A stretch of 17,330 nt of DNA from JANQIV01 sp050117315 (GCA_050117315.1 JASFMY010000140.1:1-17330), one strand, 5' to 3'. Shown: positions 1-6,108, counted from the first letter of the stretch. Program-made: numbers and translations. Notes: a model not told the origin generated them from the letters alone.

Positions 1-364
1 AAAGAAGGCAGACGTTCGACCGGTGCTTTATTGCAAGATAATTTGTGGCGTAAGCCATCCCTAAGGGGATAGAACCTTTTAAGTTAGGAAAGCAAATGAA
101 TTCCGACAAATCGGAATGTGCACCAAACACCTTTTTAAATGACTGGGATTCCATTAAATGGGATTTCATTTAAAAGAAGGTAAAGAGGCTACAGATGCGT
201 ATTGCAAAGGCAATTAATTTAATAATTGTCGGGTCTACCCTAAGGGGAAAGGCTTCAAAAGTGCTTGAGCCGTATGAGGGGAAACTTTTCCCGAAGGGAT
301 CGATTCCGGCATGTACGGTTCTTAGGGGGCTTGGAGATGGTGACATCTCCCGGCTACCCGGTAG
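1..364 (+). mobile_element. Group II intron, ORF-less 3' portion (5' end outside window)
   Basis: The plus strand reads like a bacterial group II intron RNA. A domain I-like segment with GGAAAGCAAATGAATTCC lies at 89-106. Domain V begins GAGCCGTAT at 267 and closes GTACGGTTC at 313-321. A domain VI hairpin (GGAGATG, loop GTGA, CATCTCC) spans about 332-349, with a likely bulged branch-point A at 356. The 3' splice site should fall around 363-368 but cannot be fixed exactly. There is no room for a reverse transcriptase/maturase ORF, so domain IV is reduced and part of domains I-III may be missing. Domain V has about 20 extra bases (291-310) compared with the usual 34-35. An intact relative could splice it in trans, but the insertion makes activity doubtful. 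The assignment rests on recognised motifs, not a covariance search. Confidence 0.75.
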
Positions 365-383
365 GCACAAGAGGAAAGGAGAG

Positions 384-1367
384 ATGAAACTTATATTATT
401 TTATCTAAGTATTGTACTTGTTGTAGCATGTTCTGAAAACGGGGAACCATTGCTCCCAGAAAATCAAAGTCCAGATTTTGGTATTTATTTTCTCAAGGAC
501 TCTTTACTTACGGGCTCTCAAATAAAAGAAATAGATATTGACAGTCTTGAATTGAATGACGAGCCATGGCTAAGTGAAGAAAACATTGATTTTTATGATT
601 ATTCATCTCATTGTATTTATTTGATTGAAGATAAAAGCTACTTTTTCGATATTCAAAATGGTAATTTCACTTTTGACCATCACTTGATCAATAAACCATT
701 TGTTGTTATTGCTGAATCTGAGAGGTGCTATGTTGGAACCTTTCATAGCATATTACTTTCTTCCCTCCCAATAGGGCCGTACATTGACGAACTAGATATT
801 AATTACTATCCAAGTGATATATTACATATATCGGAAAATAGGATTGGAAATGTTGATAATCGTTGTAATTCCAAATTGCAAGAAACTCTCATAAAAAATA
901 ATAAATATCATGCTGGTTTAGAAATCGAACTGAAGAGTCTAAAAATCATTGAAAATTCAGACACATCCACAATTGAATATTCTATGAAAATAAGTAATAA
1001 TGACAACGATGATCTATTAGTTATAGATTCTGATAAAATCGGCAGTAAATTATTTCATTATTTTACTAACGGCCCAGTATTAATAGAATTGACTTCTTCC
1101 ACAAGTTATTTTTCACAATATAAGGAAGTAATTACCCCAGAAGAGAATGACATTTTTAATGAGGAATGGTACACTCTTATAAAATCAAAACAATCAATAG
1201 AACGTACAATACAACTAAAAGGTTATCCTCATTTCCTCAATGGTACATATGACTGTAATATGAATTTTGCAAATCCGAAAACAATTTCAAAAGATAATCG
1301 ATTTATTGATGGGAATAGAATTTGGATTGGAGAAATTGGATCGGATATATTAAGTCTTAATTTATGA
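384..1367 (+). CDS. Predicted lipoprotein of unknown function
   Basis: This encodes 327 residues. The N-terminus MKLILFYLSIVLVVACSENG is a short lipoprotein signal peptide with lipobox VVAC, so the mature protein should be lipid-anchored at Cys16. The ATG at 384 was chosen because AGGAAAGGAG lies just upstream and the signal peptide begins there. The reading frame is open further upstream, but those codons are group II intron RNA. The rest is acidic and rich in Asp, Asn, Ser and Ile, with no motif I recognise. Several segments (for example the EIELKSLKIIENSDTSTIEY region near residues 180-200) look like alternating beta strands. It sits directly behind the intron end and ahead of dispersed repeat copy A, in an accessory context. 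I cannot assign a function. Confidence 0.75.
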   Translation: MKLILFYLSIVLVVACSENGEPLLPENQSPDFGIYFLKDSLLTGSQIKEIDIDSLELNDEPWLSEENIDFYDYSSHCIYLIEDKSYFFDIQNGNFTFDHHLINKPFVVIAESERCYVGTFHSILLSSLPIGPYIDELDINYYPSDILHISENRIGNVDNRCNSKLQETLIKNNKYHAGLEIELKSLKIIENSDTSTIEYSMKISNNDNDDLLVIDSDKIGSKLFHYFTNGPVLIELTSSTSYFSQYKEVITPEENDIFNEEWYTLIKSKQSIERTIQLKGYPHFLNGTYDCNMNFANPKTISKDNRFIDGNRIWIGEIGSDILSLNL

Positions 1368-1504
1368 GTAAGAACACTACAAATTATTGTGCCGGTAAAA
1401 AATCAAGAGAAAAATAAACTCCCCGCCAAGATTTATAAACATTCTAAATCTGGTAACACTACGATTCACTATTATAATTACTCTTAGTAGTTGACTTTTA
1501 TTTC

Positions 1505-1942
1505 TTTATTTGAGTTCAGCAACAATATTTGAAGAGCTGTACCAAACCCGCCTTCGTTAAAACTACTGCGGGCAGGCCCGCCTTTGCTTGATGCTACGAC
1601 AGGCGAGCACTCCTTTGTTGAAGTTTATCCACCGAAACTAACACGAAGGCGGACACGTCCGCCGAAACATCTTTTCATGAAGGTGTGCCGCTAAAGTAGG
1701 TCTATAACTTCAATCAATCAACCAATCATACAAACACAGATTTCAATCCCACTCCGTAACTGGGAGCTTGAAATGATAGGGTGATTGAATGATTGACGTT
1801 TCAGTGCCACCGAAGCCCAACCGCCACTAAAGTTATGGTCGGTAAACTTTGGCGAAGGAGGACCTGTCCTCCGAAGCTGTCTTTTAGCGAAGGAGGAATT
1901 AATGGTTGAGTATAAAAAGCTGTTTCCATATTTTAGAATTAA
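1505..1942 (+). repeat. Dispersed GC-rich repeat, copy A (expanded)
   Basis: It matches copy B at 3693-3920. The match starts at TTTATTTGAGTTCAGCAAC and runs through CTGTACCAAACCCGCCTTCG and CTTTGTTGAAGTTTATCCACC to GGTTGAGTATAAAAAGCTG. Copy A is about 210 bases longer. The extra part lies between two versions of a palindromic unit, GGCGGAC-AC-GTCCGCC (1648-1663) and GGAGGAC-CT-GTCCTCC (1857-1872), and holds the inverted-repeat element at 1710-1796. The 3' end of the repeat supplies a strong ribosome binding site (AGGAGG, 1891-1896) and the start codon of the ORF at 1902. With the repeat included, no other convincing gene is seen from 1368 to 1901. Confidence 0.8.
1710..1796. repeat. Imperfect inverted repeat inside dispersed repeat A
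   Basis: The outer arms are TCAATCAATCA (1710-1720) and TGATTGAATGATTGA (1782-1796). Inside is a second hairpin, TTTCAA (1741-1746) with TTGAAA (1768-1773), plus CTCC with GGGAG around the loop GTAACT. It is absent from repeat copy B, so it looks like an insertion or part of the expansion. It is too short and imperfect to name as a known MITE. Confidence 0.45.
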
Positions 1943-2081
1943 CTTTAACTCAGCAATGTTAGATCGACAGGATATTACAAAACTAACAACTGTAATTGCC
2001 CAGGTCTTGCAGCTCAATATAAAGTTGGAAGTTGGAGATTTTAAATCTTTTTTTAGTTCGGTTAAATGGGGAAAGCAATGA
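1902..2081 (+). CDS. Small ORF (59 codons) coupled to the DUF169 gene
   Basis: The ATG is preceded by a perfect AGGAGG five bases upstream. The ORF ends in a 4-base ATGA overlap with the next gene, a classic translational coupling arrangement. The product starts MVEYKKLFPYFRIN and is basic, with no motif I know. The first 13-14 codons lie inside dispersed repeat A. Copy B repeats the same start and ribosome binding site but runs into a stop after MVEYKKLFLYFRINT. The C-terminal codons are therefore unique to this locus, and the ORF may be a fortuitous leader rather than a functional protein. Confidence 0.3.
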   Translation: MVEYKKLFPYFRINFNSAMLDRQDITKLTTVIAQVLQLNIKLEVGDFKSFFSSVKWGKQ

Positions 2082-2812
2082 ATTCAAAAACAGTAAAAGA
2101 AGGTTTTAGAAAATTTTCAGAAGTTTTATCTTTTAATTACCCTGCTGTAGGTTGGTATTTTTCTCCAGAGGAAATTGATAATTCATTTATTTTCAGAAAG
2201 GATAAATGGGTTTGCATGTTCATGTATATGAAGATGATGATGAAAAAAGGAAAAAGAATCCGTTTTTCCAGAGATAATGTAAGTGCCTGCACCGGTCCTG
2301 CCGAATATTTCGGCTTTACCGAACTTGAGGATGACGGAGGCGTATTTTTAGCGGAAACTGAACGGTTTTTCAAGGATCTTGAAATTTCAAAAGCATATAC
2401 CAGGGAGTCAGCAACGCTTATTCATCCGCCAAAAAGCAAATACCTTTACATGGAAAAACTCGAAAGTATTGATAATGATAAAGTGATTGAGGTTGTAAAT
2501 ATTTTCCCGGCAGATCTCACCAATCTGACAAAACTTGTGACTCTGTCAGGTTACGACAGTACTTCCAGTCTTATGGATAATGTATTGATTCCCAATTGTT
2601 CAGGGTGTCAGTCTGTCTTTACAATTCCTTATAATGAAAATTTTAAAGAAAATCCCAAGAGTATTATTGGGCTAATGGAACCGATGGTCAGAAATTTTGT
2701 CCCGGAAGATATGGTATCATTTTCAGTGCCTTCAAGCCGATTTGTTGAAATGGCAAATAATATCGAAGGGAGTTTTCTTGACAAAAATTTTAAAAATCCA
2801 ACAAGTTTCTGA
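2078..2812 (+). CDS. DUF169 family protein
   Basis: This encodes 244 residues from the ATG at 2078, which overlaps the preceding small ORF by ATGA and follows GGGGAAAG. An in-frame ATG at 2066 exists but has no ribosome binding site. The layout fits the DUF169 (COG2043-type) family: an N-terminal PAVGWYF strand (residues 22-28), Cys46, the hallmark SACTGPAEYFGF at 69-80, a central segment where the family has its conserved proline/hydrophobic core, and NCSGCQS with Cys174 and Cys177. Function is unknown; the family is common in anaerobes and archaea. The conserved cysteines (46, 71, 174, 177) could bind a metal or cofactor, but that is inference. An attC site follows 134 bases downstream, so this gene could itself be a cassette, although its 5' boundary is not clear. 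Confidence 0.75.
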   Translation: MNSKTVKEGFRKFSEVLSFNYPAVGWYFSPEEIDNSFIFRKDKWVCMFMYMKMMMKKGKRIRFSRDNVSACTGPAEYFGFTELEDDGGVFLAETERFFKDLEISKAYTRESATLIHPPKSKYLYMEKLESIDNDKVIEVVNIFPADLTNLTKLVTLSGYDSTSSLMDNVLIPNCSGCQSVFTIPYNENFKENPKSIIGLMEPMVRNFVPEDMVSFSVPSSRFVEMANNIEGSFLDKNFKNPTSF

Positions 2813-2946
2813 TATCTGATTATTGAGTATATAAAAGTACGGACTGTAATCATGGAAGCAAATAGATTTCTCTCACGGAAACTGAAGATCCAGCTTAGGA
2901 TATATTTCAATCCGCTGAAGGAACTCATAAAATAAGAACGGGAGAC

Positions 2947-3006
2947 TTCCAACAATTTGCTGTACGGGAGCGCAAAAAGCCGCGCCCCGTGAGCAATACG
3001 TTAGGC
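2947..3006 (+). other. attC: Integron attC recombination site
   Basis: The 60 bases have full attC architecture. The left core box is TTCCAAC (2947-2953, one mismatch to RYYYAAC) and the right core box is GTTAGGC (3000-3006, a perfect GTTRRRY). Between them is a foldback: TTGCT pairs with AGCAA, TACGGG with CCCGTG, and GCGC with GCGC around an 8-base loop. Two unpaired bases (a G and an A) lie on the same strand, matching the extrahelical bases that integron integrases use to choose the strand. The attC belongs to whatever cassette lies upstream. The GNAT gene begins 20 bases after it, as the next cassette would. Confidence 0.85.
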
Positions 3007-3025
3007 TGTATCAAAATGAGGAAGT

Positions 3026-3649
3026 ATGATTAGGGAATATAGCCAAACCGACTTTGAAAGATGTAAAGGAATAATCAATCTAGTTTGGGAGTTTGATAGT
3101 AGATTTTCACCAAATCAATTGTCTGAACTCTTTAAGAATATTTATGTAGGCAACAGTCTTTCAGAAAGTAATTTCACAAAAGTTATTGAAGAGAACGGAA
3201 TTGTTCAAGGATTCATTTTTGGTAAAAGTGGAAATCGCAACTTATATAAAACTGAATATAGCGGTTTTTTAGGTCGGCTTAAAGTAAGCTATGACCTATG
3301 TACTGTAAAAGGGATTTCACTTAAAAGAAAAATGAACTATATAAAAATGATAAACGAACACGAAGTGAATCGAAGAAGAATTGAACCTAATAGAGAAAAT
3401 GAAGTCAATTTATTTGCAGTTAACCCAAATACACAAGGAAAAGGATTTGGGAAGTTACTGATGAACTCATTCATAGATTTTTGTAAAGAAAAAAATGTTA
3501 CCCGGATTACACTAGAAACGGATAAAGAATGCAATACCGGATTTTATGATTATTTTGGGTTTAAGGTAAAAGGAGAATTCTATTCACCATTGCTAAAAGA
3601 GTATTCCGGTAAATCGGGAATGAGTTTTATTTATGAGTTAGATTTATAG
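3026..3649 (+). CDS. GNAT family N-acetyltransferase (integron cassette gene)
   Basis: This encodes 207 residues. The acetyl-CoA pyrophosphate loop is clear: VNLFAVNPNTQGKGFGKLL, with Q137-G-K-G-F-G142 matching the (Q/R)xxGxG/A motif. Later, the FYDYFGFKVKGEF segment is the usual GNAT motif B region. It should move an acetyl group from acetyl-CoA to an amine; the substrate cannot be read from sequence. A basic insert at about residues 98-122 precedes the core motif. The ATG follows GAGGAAG. The gene starts 20 bases after the attC core box GTTAGGC, the usual position for a cassette gene. No attC is seen behind it; an intron scrap and dispersed repeat B occupy that place, so the cassette's 3' end has probably been lost or replaced. 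Confidence 0.85.
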   Translation: MIREYSQTDFERCKGIINLVWEFDSRFSPNQLSELFKNIYVGNSLSESNFTKVIEENGIVQGFIFGKSGNRNLYKTEYSGFLGRLKVSYDLCTVKGISLKRKMNYIKMINEHEVNRRRIEPNRENEVNLFAVNPNTQGKGFGKLLMNSFIDFCKEKNVTRITLETDKECNTGFYDYFGFKVKGEFYSPLLKEYSGKSGMSFIYELDL

Positions 3650-3660
3650 AATGTGTGCAC

Positions 3661-3681
3661 TAATTTAATAATTGTCGGGTC
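3661..3681 (+). mobile_element. Group II intron scrap, 21 bases
   Basis: TAATTTAATAATTGTCGGGT and the following C are identical to 215-235 in the intron at the left edge, just upstream of its domain V. Homology stops on both sides. It lies 11 bases after the GNAT stop codon and 11 bases before dispersed repeat B. An exact 21-base match is unlikely by chance, but the piece is too short to tell whether it is an insertion remnant or a recombination footprint. Confidence 0.6.
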
Positions 3682-3692
3682 AAGGGATCTAT

Positions 3693-3920
3693 TTTATTTG
3701 AGTTCAGCAACGAAATGATAAGAGCTGTACCAAACCCGCCTTCGTTAAAACTACGGCGGGCAAGCCCTCCTTTGCTTGATGCTACGACGGGCGGGCACTC
3801 CTTTGTTGAAGTTTATCCACCGAAACTAACGCGAAGGCGGACACGTCCTCCGTAGCATCTTCTTGCGAAGGAGGATTTAATGGTTGAGTATAAAAAGCTG
3901 TTTTTATATTTTAGAATTAA
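3693..3920 (+). repeat. Dispersed GC-rich repeat, copy B (short form)
   Basis: This is the short form of the element at 1505-1942. It contains alternating hairpin-prone units, for example CCCGCC (about 3735) with GGCGGG (about 3755), GGCGGGCA-type pieces, and CTCCTTTG-TTGAAG pieces. It ends with GAAGGAGG, then ATGGTTGAGTATAAAAAGCT and a stop soon after. Like copy A, it sits downstream of an accessory gene. Confidence 0.8.
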
Positions 3921-4061
3921 TACTTAACCGAATATTACTTTGACAGTAAAAACTATAAAGAGGGAATGGTAATTAGAAGCATAAGAAAATTAGAGTCGCT
4001 TAGTAATATAAGAATCGGATTAAATCCCCATAGAATAAGGGGGATGGTTTCGCATTTATCC

Positions 4062-4084
4062 CGCTTATGCGCTTATTGCGGGAC
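4062..4084 (+). repeat. Inverted repeat, left copy
   Basis: The segment starts CGCTTATGCGCT and ends TTGCGGGAC. The reverse complement of 6108-6129 shares the first 12 bases and the last 9, with only a 1-base gap and a substitution between. The two copies face each other across about 2.07 kb holding the lectin toxin gene. This copy is also partly self-complementary (CCCGC/GCGGG). No direct target duplication is obvious outside the pair. Confidence 0.65.
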
Positions 4085-4184
4085 AACAGAATTTTATCTG
4101 TAAATGACATCATATAGCTTTATCCACCTTTATATTTTATTTCAGCGTGGTAATTTATGCACAACTGCCGCATACATTTACTAA

Positions 4185-4319
4185 TACAGCGCGCAATACC
4201 CACTATGGTTCTGCCATGCTGTAGCGGTATCATCAGACAGTACGGTTTTTCTCGCTAATAGTTCTGACGGCTTACGAATAATCGAGGCAAAAAAATCATT
4301 TAACTTATTTATTAGTTAA
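4185..4319 (+). pseudogene. Remnant of an LVIVD-type beta-propeller gene (C-terminal piece)
   Basis: In the frame ending at TAA 4317-4319, the codons read HAVAVSSDSTVFLAN followed by SSDGLRIIEA. This has the cadence of one LVIVD repeat blade (xxVAVSGxYAYVAxGxxGLRIIDV). The frame is closed by a stop at 4182-4184 and has no start codon or ribosome binding site, so only a decayed C-terminal scrap remains. The call rests on one motif. Confidence 0.4.
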
Positions 4320-4714
4320 TATTTTTGTGTATCCCACCGGTCGCTATATAGTTTTTGCTGCATAGGTCTGTTTTATCGGGTATTATCTTGAATATCGCAG
4401 GCAGGCTATTTGACCTAATGCTAAAAAAGATAAGTCTAAAAATCAGCTAAATAACTGTTATTGAATTACATTTTACATTTGAGATTAATTATAATTTTTA
4501 TATTTTGAATATATACAAAAATAAATTATTATTAAATCTGTTGGGTTTGGGTGCTAAGCTAAATAGAATGATATCAATAAAAGGTATTCGAAGTATTTTC
4601 CCAACGGGGTGAATTTGGACTTGCTTAATTAAACCCGGATTATGCATTAGAGGATGAAAAATTTCTGTAATTATTTATAAAATAAGATTTTGTGGCAATT
4701 CTGGTTTTAACCAT

Positions 4715-4735
4715 TTCTAATGCATTGCATTAGAA
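4715..4735. promoter_or_regulatory. Perfect palindrome, possible operator
   Basis: TTCTAATGCA and TGCATTAGAA flank a single T. A further half-copy, TGCATTAGA, occurs at 4643-4651, about 83 bases upstream in the same orientation as the right arm. The palindrome is about 135 bases ahead of the lectin toxin start. The symmetry suits a dimeric repressor site; no regulator gene is visible in the window. Confidence 0.35.
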
Positions 4736-4828
4736 AATATTGGCATAACCTATTGTTTTTTATAGATTTATAAATTGTCTGCATTCCCAATATATAATTC
4801 GGGTTCAAGTAACTGGGCATAGTTCACC

Positions 4829-4835
4829 GTTAGGT
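4829..4835 (+). other. Cassette core-like box GTTAGGT before the toxin gene
   Basis: GTTAGGT fits GTTRRRY, the right core box of attC or attI. It lies 34 bases before the toxin ATG, a normal distance for a cassette gene. Just upstream is a small foldback (GTAACT, loop GGGCAT, AGTTCAC), but I could not build a full attC with a left core box here. It may be a truncated attC, an attI, or chance (this degenerate heptamer is expected about once per kilobase). Confidence 0.35.
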
Positions 4836-4869
4836 ATTTCAAACTAAAAACTAAAAAAGGAGGAAAACA

Positions 4870-5886
4870 ATGCTGACTATTAATGACGGTATCTATTACA
4901 AGCTCGTTCATAAATCCGATAATCGAGTTCTTGACGGTAAAGATTCTACGGACGAGGTGTATTTGAACGAGTGGAATGGGGGCGATTATCAAAGGTGGAC
5001 CTTAGAATCTGTAGGGGACGGTTGGTATAAAATCGTTCATAAATCCGATAATCGAGTTCTTGATGGTAAAAATTCTACAGACGAGGTGTATTTGAACGAG
5101 TGGAATGGGGGCGATTATCAAAAATGGGCATTTAAGTCTGTAGGGGACGGTTGGTGCAAAATCGTTCATAAATCTGATGGTCGAGTTCTTGATGGTAAAG
5201 ATTCTACAGACGAGGTGTATTTAAATGAGTGGAATGAGGGCGATTATCAGAAATGGAAATTAGAAGTTGCTACAGTTGACTGGAATATGATTATAGAAGA
5301 TATTGAATATGATAATGTTAAAGAGCCAAAGGATACTTATCCTGTTGAGGTTTTTACGGATTTGGAAGTTGAAAATTCATCTGGAGCAACGATTACAAAA
5401 TCAATAGAAAAAAGTATGACAAAAGAGAGTACATTTGAATGGGGATTTACAGAGACATTGGCTGTGGGTATCACTACAGGATATGAAGCAAAAGTACCTT
5501 TATTCGGAGGTGCAGAAACTGAGCTATCGGTTGAGTTTACTATGGAGGCGCATCAAACGTCAACTGTGAGCAAGTCTGAAACTTATGTAATGAGTGATTC
5601 AATAGAGGTTCCTCCTAATACTACTGTTTATGTTACTGGATATTTTGATTGGAGTGATGATATTACATATCCATTTACTTCTTTGGTTCTCGTTTCAGGA
5701 ACAGCAGACACCACTGAGGGCGATAGAAAACTTACAACAACAGAAATCAAAAGCATATTAAAAAGTCAGGGCTTTAACGGAGAAGTTCAACAAGAGAGAG
5801 AGAACGAAGTGGTTGTTTCTATTAAGGGCAATTTTTCTGGATGTTTTGGCATGTCATCTCATACTACATTAAAACCTTTGACCTAA
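4870..5886 (+). CDS. Ricin-type lectin fused to aerolysin/ETX-MTX2-like pore-forming domain
   Basis: This encodes 338 residues, with a perfect AGGAGG ahead of the ATG. Residues 10-132 are three tandem 43-residue ricin B-type units, each with VLDGK, STDEVYLNEWN and a QxW motif (Q41-W43, Q84-W86, Q127-W129), forming one beta-trefoil. Residues about 136-325 look like an aerolysin-type module: Ser/Thr-rich strands (SSGATITKSIEKSMTKES), an amphipathic stretch at 193-223 with PLFGGAE in the middle that would be the membrane-inserting hairpin, then VSKSETYVMSD and IEVPPNTTVYVTG. The order matches fungal LSL-type pore-forming lectins. There is no signal peptide or membrane helix, so it is probably released by lysis or stays in the cytosol. 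Sugar binding followed by oligomeric pore formation is inferred. The stop codon overlaps the left core box of an attC-like hairpin, so the gene is a probable cassette. Confidence 0.8.
   Translation: MLTINDGIYYKLVHKSDNRVLDGKDSTDEVYLNEWNGGDYQRWTLESVGDGWYKIVHKSDNRVLDGKNSTDEVYLNEWNGGDYQKWAFKSVGDGWCKIVHKSDGRVLDGKDSTDEVYLNEWNEGDYQKWKLEVATVDWNMIIEDIEYDNVKEPKDTYPVEVFTDLEVENSSGATITKSIEKSMTKESTFEWGFTETLAVGITTGYEAKVPLFGGAETELSVEFTMEAHQTSTVSKSETYVMSDSIEVPPNTTVYVTGYFDWSDDITYPFTSLVLVSGTADTTEGDRKLTTTEIKSILKSQGFNGEVQQERENEVVVSIKGNFSGCFGMSSHTTLKPLT
4897..5265 (+). repeat. Tandem 129-base repeats encoding the trefoil units
   Basis: Units lie at 4897-5025, 5026-5154 and 5155-5265 (the last partial). Units 1 and 2 differ at about 13 of 129 positions, and units 2 and 3 at about 15 of 111, several of them synonymous. 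Identity at DNA level points to recent internal duplication or gene conversion. Confidence 0.9.
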
Positions 5887-5974
5887 CAATCGCAGGCACT
5901 CGGACAGCAAAAAGCACCGCTCGTTCCTCGCTCTGCTTTTTGCTGTCGGTGATGCGAGGCGATAGTCGGGCGCG
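5881..5974 (+). other. attC: attC-like site at the end of the toxin gene
   Basis: The left core box ACCTAAC (5881-5887, perfect RYYYAAC) contains the toxin stop codon, as is typical of cassettes. A long foldback follows: TCGCA pairs with TGCGA, CAC with GTG, and GACAGCAAAAAGCA with TGCTTTTTGCTGTC, with unpaired bases mostly on the left arm. The right box GTCGGGC (5968-5974) has one mismatch to GTTRRRY. The spacer before the right box is longer than usual and the box pairs poorly with the left one, so this may be a degenerate attC. The hairpin could also serve as a terminator, although no T-run follows. Confidence 0.5.
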
Positions 5975-6050
5975 AAGCGCGAAAAGAAAAAGCGTTGTCT
6001 GTGTAATTGAATGCTTGTCACGTAATTGGGTGATCAGTGGCGGCAGTAAA

Positions 6051-6108
6051 AATTTTGATAGTTGTCTCGGTTCCTCCCCTATGGGGAAAGGCTTGATAAG
6101 TGCTTGAG
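6051..6108 (+). mobile_element. Group II intron scrap (linker before domain V)
   Basis: GGGGAAAGGCTT (6083-6094) and AAGTGCTTGAG (6098-6108) match 244-255 and 259-269 of the left-edge intron in order and spacing. The preceding bases, AATTTTGATAGTTGTC, align with AATTTAATAATTGTC there. Similarity stops exactly at GAG, the first three bases of domain V, where the right copy of the inverted repeat begins. It comes from a related, not identical, intron. Confidence 0.65.

Larger units (their letters stand above)
3921..4829. other. Gene-poor stretch with hairpins, a gene remnant and a palindrome
   Basis: No intact gene was found in these 900 bases. Contents: a hairpin ATCCCC/GGGGAT (4024-4045), one copy of a long inverted repeat (4062-4084), a beta-propeller remnant (4185-4319), an AT-rich segment, a perfect 10+1+10 palindrome (4715-4735) and a TATAAT box at 4793-4798 without a good -35 partner. 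It ends at the GTTAGGT core-like box before the lectin toxin gene. Confidence 0.6.

Noticed and set aside
1..364. Intron as an attC-targeting group IIC intron
   Set aside because: It lies in the same orientation as the cassettes and no attC adjoins its 3' end. IIC-attC introns normally lie antisense in attC.
195..383. 63-codon N-terminal extension of the lipoprotein frame
   Set aside because: These codons are group II intron RNA (domains V and VI). The signal peptide and ribosome binding site place the start at 384.
1718..2017. 99-codon minus-strand ORF
   Set aside because: It runs through dispersed repeat A and the inverted-repeat insert, with no start signal and no recognisable domain.
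2061..2067. GTTAAAT core-like box just before the DUF169 gene
   Set aside because: It fits GTTRRRY, but no foldback or left core box could be built upstream. The heptamer is expected by chance about once per kilobase.
2853..2936. 27-codon ORF (MEANRFLSRKLK...) between DUF169 and attC
   Set aside because: It is too short, has no ribosome binding site, and shows no similarity I recognise.
4793..4798. TATAAT as a toxin promoter -10 box
   Set aside because: There is no -35 at proper spacing (TTGTCT is 12 bases away) and the region is AT-rich enough to give such boxes by chance.
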